A stretch of DNA of 17,526 nucleotides from Mucidula mucida (lineage: Eukaryota; Basidiomycota; Agaricomycetes; Agaricales; Physalacriaceae): assembly GCA_015501055.1 (NCBI GenBank), contig JADNYV010000714.1, positions 1 through 17,526 of the forward strand, in the 5' to 3' direction. Positions 9,129 through 17,526 of this stretch are shown here, piece by piece. Within the stretch, counting starts at the first letter, position 1; each line of letters opens with the position of its first letter. Below the pieces are notes generated by a model. It did no database searches and had not been told where the DNA came from. It saw nothing but the letters and a program-made list of their open reading frames with translations. The position numbers were made by a program, and so were the translations under genes.

Positions 9129-10976
9129 ATGTCTGAACAGACCAGTGTCGTCAAGTCAGAGGCCGCATCTCAAGACCAATATGTGGGTCATATAGAGAAG
9201 GATGACTTGCGGCTCTACGCTGATAGCAAGTGGCGCGCTTGGAGTACTGGTCAGTCGGTTGTGGAGGTGCTATACTGCATGTACTGACTTACATTGTTGT
9301 ATCCTGCAGTTATAGGATCTTGGCTTATTCTATGCTGTGCCGTCGGCGTTGTATGAGCCTTCAGTCTCATAGGTACCTCTGCCAGGCTAACCGCTTGCAA
9401 GATCTCATCCTTTGGGGTCTTCCAAGAGTACTACACGACGACTTGGCTCCCAGGCAGCTCTGCAGCCGCCATTAGTTGGATCGGAAGCATTCAAATTTTT
9501 CTGGAGTACTTCATGGCCCCGCTTGGCGGTGAGCTGTAAGTTGACGACGATTTGAAGAGTCTTGATCTGATCCCAATTAGCATGGATCGTGGGCACTTTA
9601 GGACGGCCGTCATACTGGGCTGCGGAATTTTTGTGTTCAGCCTCTTTATGCTTTCACTTTCCGGGCACGCGTTCTACCAAGTCAGATTCCTATCATGCGT
9701 CGACGCATTCGATGTTTACGTGTCCCGCAGATAATGTTATCTCAAGGACTCGGAATGGGTATGGGCGTAGGATTGCTCTTCCTCCCTGCATCGGTTGTGG
9801 CGATAAAGCATTTTCGGCATGCTCACGCCTTCGTCATTGTGAGTACTCGTATTTTCGCAAGACCCTCTCATATCGCCACGTAGGGTCTTGTCGATTCTAG
9901 CATATCCCTTGGTGGACTCTTGTTCACAGGTACGCCATCCACGACATCTACTTCCGATAGTATCATCGAACGAGCCGTAGTTTCTCTAAATTATCTTGTT
10001 CACGGTCCAGTGGGATTCGCTTGGGGCGTTCGCATCGTCGCCTTCATCACTTTGGGCTGCTTCGGCCTGGGAGTTTCAATGATGTCCATGCCAAAGCACG
10101 GGTTTGAGGCGCCAAAAATCCACGTTCAGACACGCACCACCTGGAAGCAAGTGATATTGGGCGCAAAGAACGACTGGCCGTATCTCTTGATACTTGCGCA
10201 AGGCTTCATCATGTCACTGGCGACATTCATCCCACCGTTTTACATACAACTCTTCTCCGAACTGCATGGGATAAAGAAGGAGACTTCATTTTATGCTCTT
10301 GCGGTCATGAATGTCACCGGAATGCTTGGTCGCATCATCCCAAACTATCTCGCAGATCGGCTTGGTGTTCTCAATGTCTACATCCCTTGTCTAGCCACTA
10401 CTGGTGAGTTTCTCAACGCCGCATTTCCGTTTATTCATTCACATCCATAGGTGTACTTTGCTTCGCCATGTTAGGTGCAGATACAGTGAACGGCTTGTTT
10501 CCGTTCGCAGTCTTGTAGGTCTGATATATGTATGCTAATATCCCTGATCTGACGTCTTCCACGATCATGTTAGCTATGGATTTTTCTTTGGCGCAAGTAA
10601 GTATCTTTTCACCGTCTTACGAATGCCTAACAAGTAACAGCGAACGGAATGTACTTTGCCTTGATTACGTCCTTAAGTACAGACAAACCGGAGTATCTCT
10701 GGTGCGCTTCATCAAACTTACTATCACTTCTGCCTCTGAGTGCACATCAAGGAAACGATGTGGACTGTCGCTTCTACCGCCTGCGGTTGCCGCGCTTGTA
10801 GGACCACCAATCGCCGGAAGCATTCTAGGAAAACATTACGTCTGGTGGAGAGCCATAACTTTTGCCTCGGTGAGTATCCCTCAAGCGAACTCGCCACATC
10901 TCATCACGTCTAGCTCACGATGATCACGGCGTCAATCCTTGTCATTCTAGCTCGGCGATTTGAGCGCAGAAAATAG
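9129..10976 (+). CDS. MFS transporter, monocarboxylate-porter type
   Basis: Major facilitator of the monocarboxylate porter family (MCT/Mch-like), expected in the plasma membrane; substrate unknown (monocarboxylates, riboflavin and others are known in the family). Twelve exons: 9129-9249, 9310-9350, 9402-9535, 9581-9680, 9731-9838, 9884-9929, 9981-10403, 10451-10514, 10574-10596, 10641-10692, 10752-10869, 10914-10976. Spliced 1293 nt, 430 aa. A polar N-terminus of about 40 residues leads into helix 1 (IGSWLILCCAVG). Family-like blocks: SSFGVFQEYY, ISWIGSIQIF, QGLGMGMGVGLLFLP, GISLGG-type loop, VHGPVGFAWGVR, then a second half with FYALAVMNVTGMLGR, YGFFFGA, ALVGPPIAGSIL and an RRFERRK tail. 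Weakest junction: 10692/10752, where acceptor TCAAG gives EKRCGL. It appears intact and is transcribed away from the carrier gene. Confidence 0.88.
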
Positions 10977-11499
10977 TAAATTGTGTGATGTTTACATTCG
11001 TTCCCGTGTTCTGTAAATAGTCGTATATCAGTAGTGCTTCTCCGAAAACTGTACTTCCATAGGACATCACTTCAATTACCGGCGTGATAAACCCGCTCCT
11101 GTGAGACCAACTCAGAATGAATCTCTCCCCAATCCAGGAACATTTGATATCTGGCGAAGGGTTCGATGATTCGTTGACCAACCCCGGGCATCGGCCTTCG
11201 TAAATGCCACATCCAGCTTGGTTGTGATCTCCGCGTCCTTCTGCGGTCGCAGGCGGCGAAGTCAAGTGGAATGATACCCCACAAGTGGCCCGAAAGTCTG
11301 GCGTTCCAACAGACGCGTCTGTGACAGTGACAATGCCCCTTTCTTCTCATCACTCTCAATCCATTCTCCGTGATGAGCACGACTCGTCGCACAGCAGACC
11401 AGTTCATCAACTCTGCTGGTATTTACGTACACCAGACTCATGCGGCAATGGGAAACGGTCCCCATCATCGACCTTTGACCCAGACATCCTACTGCCACA
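10977..11499. other. Intergenic between the two MFS transporter genes
   Basis: 523 bp between tandem plus-strand genes. Minus-strand frames at 10942-11507 overlap each other and show no motif; I regard them as chance. It should hold the 3' flank of the first gene and the promoter of the second, but no distinct promoter element stands out. Confidence 0.5.
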
Positions 11500-13582
11500 A
11501 TGTTCAAAGTCGACGATTCAAGCCAGAGCAGTACCGCCTCCCCATCAGAGGAGACCCTCCTTCAGCTTGAGAGACGAGCGGTTCGAAAACTGGACTGCGC
11601 TATTCTACCGATCATGACCATGTTCTACCTGCTCTCCTTTTTGGTGCGATTTTGCTTCTTCTGCTGCAGACTCGACGAGGCTGAAAGATCTCACATATTT
11701 TACAGGATCGTGCCAACATCGGTTTGCTTAACGCGCACCCCGATGTGTATACGCGCTAACAATCCTCAGGAAACGCTCGCATTGCGGGTCTGCAGGCGGA
11801 CCTAGGGCTAACAGACCATCAATACCAGATCTGCGTGACAGTGCTCTTTGTGTAAGTCCTTGATACGTGGTCTGAGCCGCATCTCATGTATGAATAGGCC
11901 GTATATCTTTGCAGAACTGCCAGCAAACCTGTTACTTCGTAGGATTGGCCCGAAGTTTCTCATGCCTGCTCTCCTCACCGCCTGGGGCATCATGGTTACT
12001 CTGCAAGGTAATAATCATGACGGAGTACTCCTCGAGGATGACTGAGTAGTTTCTGCCAGGGCTCGTGACTTCGTACGCAGGACTAGTGGTTTGCAGGGCC
12101 TTTCTTGGACTCGTTGAAGGTCCTATGTTTCCCGGAATTGTCCTGTATCTCTCCGGGTTCTACACCAGAGCGGAGCTTTCTCTCAGGTACGCTGTTTCTA
12201 TCCAACACAGAAAGGTTTACAAGCGACGTCTTTCCTCTAGAGTGGCCGTGTTCTTTTCGTCGGCTTCCGTGCGTGAATTTGTTGACCCCCCAACACGGCC
12301 GGGCCCCTCATATGTCCTGCAGCTGTCTGGTGCATTTTCCGGGTTACTTTCGGCAGCAATCATGAATATGGATGGAATCGGTGGCAAGGCCGGCTGGTCC
12401 TGGATCTTCATATTGGTACGCATGCTTCGAGGAGCAATTACAAAACGACTGAGCTATGCTGCAGGAAGGGATCTTCAGTGCTCTTGTAGGCATCGCTGGA
12501 TTCTTTCTGACACCGTCAACACCGCACGAAGTTCTAGGTCTTTCGGAAGCTGAAAAGGAGTAAGTCGACTATACTGCGTGGACAGTACCTTGTAGCTCAA
12601 TATATTCTAGCATACTCGTTCGACGTCTTGAGATAGATCGTCCGTCAGTCAGCCCAAATGACCACTTTAGTTTCCTCGAGGTGTTGAAGTCCTTGAGATC
12701 GCCGCATGTCATCATGGTCTTCATCATGTTCTACATGCTTGGTACTACTCTCTACGGACTTGGTCTCTTTCTTCCGTCCTTGGTCAACCAACTCGGCTTC
12801 AGCGCGACAAAAACGCAGCTGCTCAGTGTGGGTCCCTTCGCTGCAGGATTCTTCGGTATGTGAGATGACACGCCAAAGGCCCGTTAAGACTTACAGACCT
12901 GTGTCTCTTGCAGTCACGCTGATCTCAGCTTATTTCTCCGATCGTTACAATGCTCGTGCGCTACCCACCGCTTTGATCTCGTCTATGGCAGTTGCCGGTT
13001 TTGCATTGTACCTCAGTACGTCGAATGCCTATCTTCCTAGGTTATCATTAGTTGACCGCCATCGCCAACAGAGGCCGAAAATAAGTATGTGGCATACGGG
13101 GCTATGTTTCTGGCCGTGCCAGGCGTCTATGCGGCTGCACCGGTCATCTCAGCGTGGATGGCCAACAACTCCGAACCCTATTATCGCCGCGCTACCAGCA
13201 TTGCTGTCGGCTTCATCGCCACTAACAGTGTAAGTTGAAATGTCGCATCACCATTGCAGCACTGACGGTGTACAGGGAGGTATCACGAGCACATGGCTAT
13301 TCCCACGGAATGAAGGCCCCAATTTTACGAAAGCAACTATTCTCAACCTCGTCTTGTATGTGTCTTCCCCACCATGTTACACTTGCATCTTATTATCGCA
13401 GCTCGAGTCTGATCCTTGTCGGAGCTCTCATCAACGGGATCTTCCTTTCCTATCAGAACAAGAACAAGTTAAGGCGTCGCGTTCAGTTGCTGGGTCCATA
13501 CGCTGAGTTAAAGGAAACGGGCTCGTCCAAAGCTTGGATGGAGTTGGGTGACCGCCATCCCGATTTCATGTACACTATTTAG
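11500..13582 (+). CDS. MFS transporter, anion:cation symporter family (Dal5/Tna1-like)
   Basis: A major facilitator of the ACS family (allantoate Dal5, nicotinate Tna1, pantothenate Fen2 relatives), a proton symporter for small organic anions; substrate cannot be read from sequence. Thirteen exons: 11500-11643, 11706-11721, 11770-11851, 11898-12007, 12060-12186, 12241-12268, 12323-12415, 12465-12559, 12611-12855, 12914-13015, 13072-13229, 13276-13355, 13402-13582. Spliced 1461 nt, 486 aa, typical length. Soluble N-terminus to about residue 30, then LLSFLDRANIGNARIAGL (helix 1 and family signature), VPYIFAELPANLLLRRIGP, RAFLGLVEGPMFPGIVLYL, GWSWIFILEGIFSALVGI, central loop with TPHEVLGLSEAEK, ISAYFSDRYNARALP, AENKYVAYGAMFLAVPGVY, and the C-terminal block RNEGPNFTKATI. 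Exon 2 is only 16 nt and carries the DRANI signature. Converges on the reductoisomerase gene with a 223-bp gap. It appears intact. Confidence 0.92.
11706..11721 (+). other. 16-nt microexon of the Dal5-like transporter gene
   Basis: GATCGTGCCAACATCG, between introns 11644-11705 (GTGCGA...TACAG) and 11722-11769 (GTTTGC...CTCAG). It encodes the DRANIG signature of the ACS family. Being 16 nt, skipping it would shift the frame. Confidence 0.85.
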
Positions 13583-13805
13583 AACTTCTCATATGCTGTC
13601 TTCTTCTTCGGTTCTGATATTTTACTGACTCATGAATACAACACATGTTTTTGGAATTGAAGCAGAGAATTTTGACCTCGATTTCGACGGTAACATACTG
13701 TACTTACACCAGGATTACACTAAGGTCTGACTCGCCTCGGAGTCGCTCGAGCCTCGATGTATTGCTGAGAAAACGCAGGAAATCAGATGCAAGAACGGCA
13801 GCTCT

Positions 13806-15242
13806 TCATCTCTGATTTTCCGGACGCAAAGAGCGCACCACTTGTCCTTGACACCAATCCTGGAGTAAGGAGTATGTAACCGTATTGTTTTAAGCGAACG
13901 TACCAACTCGCCAGATCTCTTCTCTGCCCAAGGCCTCAAGTTCTCTTTTTAAGTCTTGTCGATAAGTTGCCTTGCCGTTTGATTGCAGGACATTGCGGAT
14001 CTCACTCCCGTCACGAACCTTTTCGTAGAGTTTTTCGAAGACCGGCATAGTCGCATCTTTAAAAATTGGCGCCCAATCGAGGGCACCACGGCGTGCTGTT
14101 GTCGAACAGGCGTTGGCAAGGTGCTCCATTCTATCAATTCATTCGTCCATCAGACAGGTCATTTAAAAACGTTGCACGAACCCATGTTTCCCAATCAACG
14201 GGAATAGTGATTGGGTCGCTTCTTCGACTGTCTCGTTGAAAGCCTCGGATGGAGAGTGTCCTCGTGACCTTAGCAGCTCATACTGCGCCGAGAATATACC
14301 CATCATTGCTCCCATGAGCTAGGTAGCGTCAGACATTGCAAGTGTATCATAGTTGTGAGAAGCTTACCGCGCCGCGTTCGCCCACCAAATCCGAGAAGAC
14401 CTCATTTTGAAAGGTTGTTTCGTACATATAACCGGATCCGATTGCGATGCCCAGCGCGACAGCAGTGTCATGGGCAAATCCGGTGGAGTCCTGCCACACA
14501 GCAATACTCGAGTTGATGCCTCGTCCTTCCTTGAATAAAGAGCGAACAGTCATTCCCGACCCTTTCGGGGCGACAAGTACAACATCGACATCATCAGGCG
14601 GCACGATATGGGTATCCTCCGGAAATACCAAGGAGAGACCGTGCGAGAAGTAGAGCGTTTTACCGGCAGTCAGCGCTGGCTTCATTACGGGCCAGACCTG
14701 GGATTGGGCAGCGTCAGAGAGTAGATTCATGACAATGTTGCCCCGTTCCGTTGCGCTCTCAATATTAAAGAGACTTTCGCCAGGAATCTGACAATATGCT
14801 AATTAGTTAAAGATAACCATCTCATTCTTACTCACCCATCCATCGCTGAGAGCGCGATCCCAGCTGTAGCCGTCTTCGCGCACACCGACAATGATGTTCA
14901 GACCATTGTCTCGAGCATTCAAGCTCTGTGCATAACCCTGACTTCCATAGCCAATCACGGCAATAATCTTATCGTGGAAGTAGGATTGAAGCTTAGGGAT
15001 AGGCCAGTCGCTTCGTTCGTAGACTGTCTCTTGTGTCCCGGCAAAATTCACCGTCTTTATCCTCTTGTCAGACCCTTTCGGAGCGTAGAGCGTTGACATG
15101 GAACAGTTCATGAATGGAGAAGACTCACGCGAATAACAGAAGGCAGCGTGCGGGCCTGTCGAACGGTTGGCTGCAGCTGGCAAGCATAAGTTGGCGCAAT
15201 TAGAGGCACAAGGCGAGCAAGCACTGGCACCAGAGTTTGCAT
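13806..15242 (-). CDS. ILV5: Ketol-acid reductoisomerase (acetohydroxyacid isomeroreductase), mitochondrial
   Basis: Second step of valine, leucine and isoleucine synthesis: NADPH- and Mg-dependent rearrangement and reduction of 2-acetolactate or 2-aceto-2-hydroxybutyrate, in the mitochondrial matrix. Six exons: 15242-15129, 15063-14836, 14787-14368, 14318-14182, 14130-13904, 13846-13806. Spliced 1167 nt, 388 aa (yeast Ilv5 is 395). Exon 1 (38 residues, with Arg and no acidic residue) looks like a targeting presequence. NADPH fold with [19 protein letters not shown] (GYGSQG at 76-81), YFSHG, APKGSG (187-192). Metal ligands expected at Asp247 and Glu251 (SDLVGERG) and Glu283/Glu287 ([12 protein letters not shown]). 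Also [12 protein letters not shown] and a LRPENQ ending. All expected catalytic residues are present and the frame is intact. It differs from the usual fungal enzyme near the metal site ([11 protein letters not shown] where GCLMGGIHGMF is usual). Start chosen for the presequence; no upstream in-frame alternative is better. Confidence 0.95.
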
Positions 15243-15479
15243 GATGTGGATTGTGGCGTATGACGTCGGATATCTTTGGCTCTCCCAGCGGATATGTATG
15301 CCATGTTGTATGTCTTTCACGAATCAACTGGATATTGTTCCCAACGAGACGAACCATGCTCAGACGGACGAACCAGGTGCTCAATTCTTTCCAGAATTGA
15401 CAGATCCGTGCGCGAGTACCGGTGAGCTTCTCCCGGTGACTAGAAAAAGGTGGTTTCACAAGCGTGATAACACCTCACC

Positions 15480-15680
15480 ATGAGGCTAGGGAGTAGGTTT
15501 ACGGTAAGTTGTAATTACCACATTTTCGGCCCGGTCACAAGCAATTTGCAGGGCGCAAATCTTTCTTACGGACGTTGGGTGAAGAACGAGCTGCTCTTCA
15601 TCGGTTGGGGAAAGACGAGACAAAACCTGCCATACTCCGACGAGGTTGACCGTATCGAAATCTGGCCCCACGGTCAATGA
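15480..15680 (+). CDS. Possible small spliced gene, unrecognised
   Basis: ATG at 15480 begins MRLGSRFT; a well-formed intron (GTAAGT donor at 15504, TTGCAG acceptor at 15551, 48 nt, phase 0) would join to GANLSYGRWVKNELL and on to a stop at 15678-15680, giving a 50-residue product. The frame is open with or without splicing. The opposite strand is open too (15486-15743), with an ATG at 15690 giving MGTSLTVGPDFDTVN. I recognise neither. It could be a tiny gene, an exon of a degraded gene or chance. Confidence 0.22.
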   Translation: MRLGSRFTVSCNYHIFGPVTSNLQGANLSYGRWVKNELLFIGWGKTRQNLPYSDEVDRIEIWPHGQ

Positions 15681-15698
15681 TGTACCCATGGAAATGCG

Positions 15699-15710
15699 GT
15701 GTGTGTGTGT
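15699..15710. repeat. (GT)6 microsatellite
   Basis: Six GT units in the spacer between the reductoisomerase gene and the membrane-protein gene. No coding context. Confidence 0.9.
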
Positions 15711-16151
15711 ACCCGTAAGGTCTTGATCTAGATGGACGTACAATGATGGAGAAGCTATACTATTTTCAAGGTGAAAGCAGCCACTTTGACCTTCCGTGTT
15801 CTACTCGTCTGATGTCTATTCAATAACTCACAGTCACGCTGCGCGGGAGGTTGTCCCATCTTACGTTCACTCCAGTCATCAGTAGACGATGTATGTCCAC
15901 TTAGAGCTGTGCGTAATGAGATAGGCGCTTGTCATAGATACCGCTGTACTCGTGACTCGAAGCGTACACTTTGTGAGATTGCAGTTCCTCGACTTGATTC
16001 TGATGCGACGCCGCTTTTGTCCAGAGCTCGTGATCATCACATCTCCAACGACATCTATTTCAACCCACCCACAACAATTATCCAAATACATTCAGAGGAC
16101 ACATGGACGCGGGAGAAAGAATCTACACACCTGGTCAGTCGACTAGCCTCT

Positions 16152-16166
16152 GATGATGATGATGAT
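16152..16166. repeat. (GAT)5 microsatellite
   Basis: Five GAT units, about 90 bp upstream of the membrane-protein start. Confidence 0.85.
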
Positions 16167-16253
16167 GCTAAACACATTGGTCCTGTTAAATGACAGAATG
16201 GAGTAGGTCCTCCCTCGGTGCATACACCTCCCTTAGCATAGCAAACGAAAGAC

Positions 16254-17524
16254 ATGGCCATACCTGTCGCTACCTCTGAGCTCGTCGGCGCATTTCTGGA
16301 AGCGCTTGGCTACGGTACGTGCCGCATCCTGTACTAGCTACGATTATCTGATTGTTAAGGTAGGCATATACCTCGTCGTCAGCCCGCAGTGTGTCAAGCG
16401 CTTCGCCGGAAGTATGCTAGTATCTCGACTATCACGCTGGTATACTTCAGCACGACGATGTTCCTGACTTTTCTCCTCATCACCATGGTAAATTGACATT
16501 GTTCATGAAGCCAGGAATGTCGCTCATCGTCCTCTGATAGCATATTGTTGTCGATCTTACACGCACCTTTCGGGCGTTCACCTCGAACCTGGATGTTGGT
16601 GGGGCTTCGGAACTCTACTTTGCTACTGTCGACACGAGCCTCACATGGCAAAGAACTCCTCCTACGTCTCGGTGACTCTGCTTGCCGATCTTCTGTAGTA
16701 AGTGATGTCTCTGCAATAGCCATATGTATGCCTTACATCAACTCATTACAAGATCTATCGAACGTACATTGTTTGCGCTAGAAGTGGTGGGTACTTCCCA
16801 TTCCGCTTTTGCTGTTTGGGGTGGACTTCGGTACGCGACGTTCTTAACTTAAAAGGCCAACTCTCCCATACGTTCCAGCAATGTCGTCTGGTTCACGTGG
16901 TCTGTAAATGAGGCGCACCCGGGAAGCAGCGTCTTGGTCTCGACGGTCTTTGACCGCTCGAAATCTTTTTTATCGCCACACTTGTCTTGAACTGGTATTG
17001 CACAGGTATCTTCTTCTCTCCTTCTGCCTTTCCTTGAACAAATTGATATTGAATCTGGCATCATAGTCGTCATTTCCACCGCATTTGGCGTATCCAGAAA
17101 GCGCTCAATAACTACGCCACTCTACGTCTGAACAATGGTACCAGTGCCTTGGCCATCATTCTGGAATCTGGTGAGATCGCCTTTCCATACGGCGCGTTGG
17201 TCATATTGTTTATGGTGTTCGTAGCTGCCATCTACTCGGTCGCGCTGGTATGTTTGATAGGTACCTCGGTTGCCAATAGTTCTACCATGTTCTTTTTTTG
17301 AACTCTGTAAGTGGATCTCATCATGCACTTCACAATGCCATCTCATTGTTCGACTCCCCTGGTAGATGCCGCCATTATAGTAGGTTTCTCCTCGAGTCCT
17401 GCTTGCTCGCGTACACCTAATTCACTTTCAGGGATCTGTCTTCTCGTATGTTATTCTTCGCAGCACCATGGACACGAAGCGCTTCGATACAACAAATATC
17501 TCTGTCGGCTCGCGCACGGCCTGA
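16254..17524 (+). pseudogene. Fungal multi-pass (seven-helix-like) membrane protein, frame broken at many points
   Basis: Resembles a large mushroom-specific family of about seven-helix membrane proteins with no known function. Best exon model: 16254-16314, 16364-16487, 16541-16697, 16753-16830, 16879-17005, 17067-17306, 17366-17379, 17432-17524; all introns are GT-AG, 48-61 nt. Recognisable blocks in order: ATSELVGAFLEALGYGIYLV, STITLVYFSTTMFL, HIVVDLTRTFRAF, YFATVDTSL, VSVTLLADLL, IYRTYIV, WWVLPIPLLLFGVDF, VVWFTWSVNEAHPGSS, RIWRIQKALNNYATL, SALAIILESGEIAF, GSVFSYVILR. The frame breaks at about 16395, 16642, 16695, 16784, 16830, in T6 at 16966-16971, at 17076 and in T7 at 17293-17299. Seven breaks each look like one missing base, often beside a repeat of the same base; the last looks like one extra T. 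I saw no nonsense substitution between them. Either a young pseudogene or base-calling/consensus error near a sequence end. Confidence 0.75.
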
Positions 17525-17526
17525 CC

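Larger units (their letters stand above)
15243..16253. other. Intergenic, about 1 kb, with two short tandem repeats
   Basis: Contains the promoter side of the reductoisomerase gene and the upstream side of the membrane-protein gene. Several frames are open on both strands. The only one with a plausible intron is listed as a weak feature at 15480-15680. Microsatellites: (GT)6 at 15699-15710 and (GAT)5 at 15152 plus 1000, that is about 16152-16166. Confidence 0.5.

Noticed and set aside
9920..10450. Long open frame starting inside the monocarboxylate-type transporter and reading through a Ser/Thr-rich stretch
   Set aside because: The Ser/Thr-rich part is the 51-nt intron 9930-9980; splicing it joins GGLLFT to VSLNYLVHGPVG, the expected family sequence.
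10942..11507. Overlapping minus-strand frames upstream of the Dal5-like gene
   Set aside because: They overlap one another in several frames, lack any motif and cover the likely promoter; treated as chance.
15064..15128. Frame reading [12 protein letters not shown] before the reductoisomerase core, suggesting a start at this point
   Set aside because: This is intron 1 (GTGAGT...CAAG). The exon at 15129-15242 gives a proper targeting presequence and joins in phase.
15241..15483. 80-aa plus-strand frame antisense to the region upstream of the reductoisomerase start
   Set aside because: No family signal; it overlaps that gene's promoter and has no intron or neighbour support.
1..17526. CRISPR arrays, bacterial operons, rRNA or tRNA genes
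   Set aside because: No repeat-spacer pattern, no rRNA-like stretch and no convincing tRNA arm set was seen; intron-rich genes show the DNA is fungal nuclear.

Overview
The window reads as basidiomycete (probably Agaricomycete) nuclear DNA. Genes are broken by many short GT-AG introns of about 44-65 nt. The protein families (a CENP-B/pogo-like DDE transposase, a Crypton-like tyrosine recombinase, a PR-1/CAP secreted protein and a multi-pass membrane family) are ones I know from mushroom genomes. I rebuilt gene models by hand, splicing on reading frame and family conservation. Five models close perfectly: PR-1 (174 aa), an Oac1-type mitochondrial carrier (317 aa), a monocarboxylate-porter-type MFS protein (430 aa), an anion:cation-symporter (Dal5/Tna1-like) MFS protein (486 aa) and ketol-acid reductoisomerase (388 aa).

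Layout. 1-3606 is mobile DNA: a broken DDE transposase gene (+, about 66-2156), then a tyrosine recombinase whose core frame is open (+, 2407-3606). 3607-5467 has no gene I can support; it holds an imperfect direct repeat and one weak small ORF. 5468-6311 (-) is the PR-1/CAP gene with a TATA box just upstream. 7121-8637 (-) is the mitochondrial carrier. Across a 491-bp divergent spacer, 9129-10976 (+) is the monocarboxylate-type transporter, followed by the Dal5-like transporter at 11500-13582 (+). This converges on ketol-acid reductoisomerase at 13806-15242 (-). After about 1 kb of poorly understood sequence, 16254-17524 (+) carries a fungal seven-helix-like membrane protein gene with about eight single-base frame breaks.

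How they may work together. Ketol-acid reductoisomerase is the mitochondrial second step of valine/leucine/isoleucine synthesis. Yeast Oac1 moves oxaloacetate and sulfate and also exports alpha-isopropylmalate, the leucine precursor. Having both within 8 kb, with two plasma-membrane-type organic-acid transporters between them, suggests a small branched-chain-acid or organic-acid neighbourhood. This is inference from gene content; no biosynthetic core enzyme or transcription factor is visible here.

I did not find a clearly new system. The best leads are the indel-only decay (or consensus error) of the last gene, the 12-nt microexons in two unrelated genes, and the carrier/transporter/reductoisomerase set.
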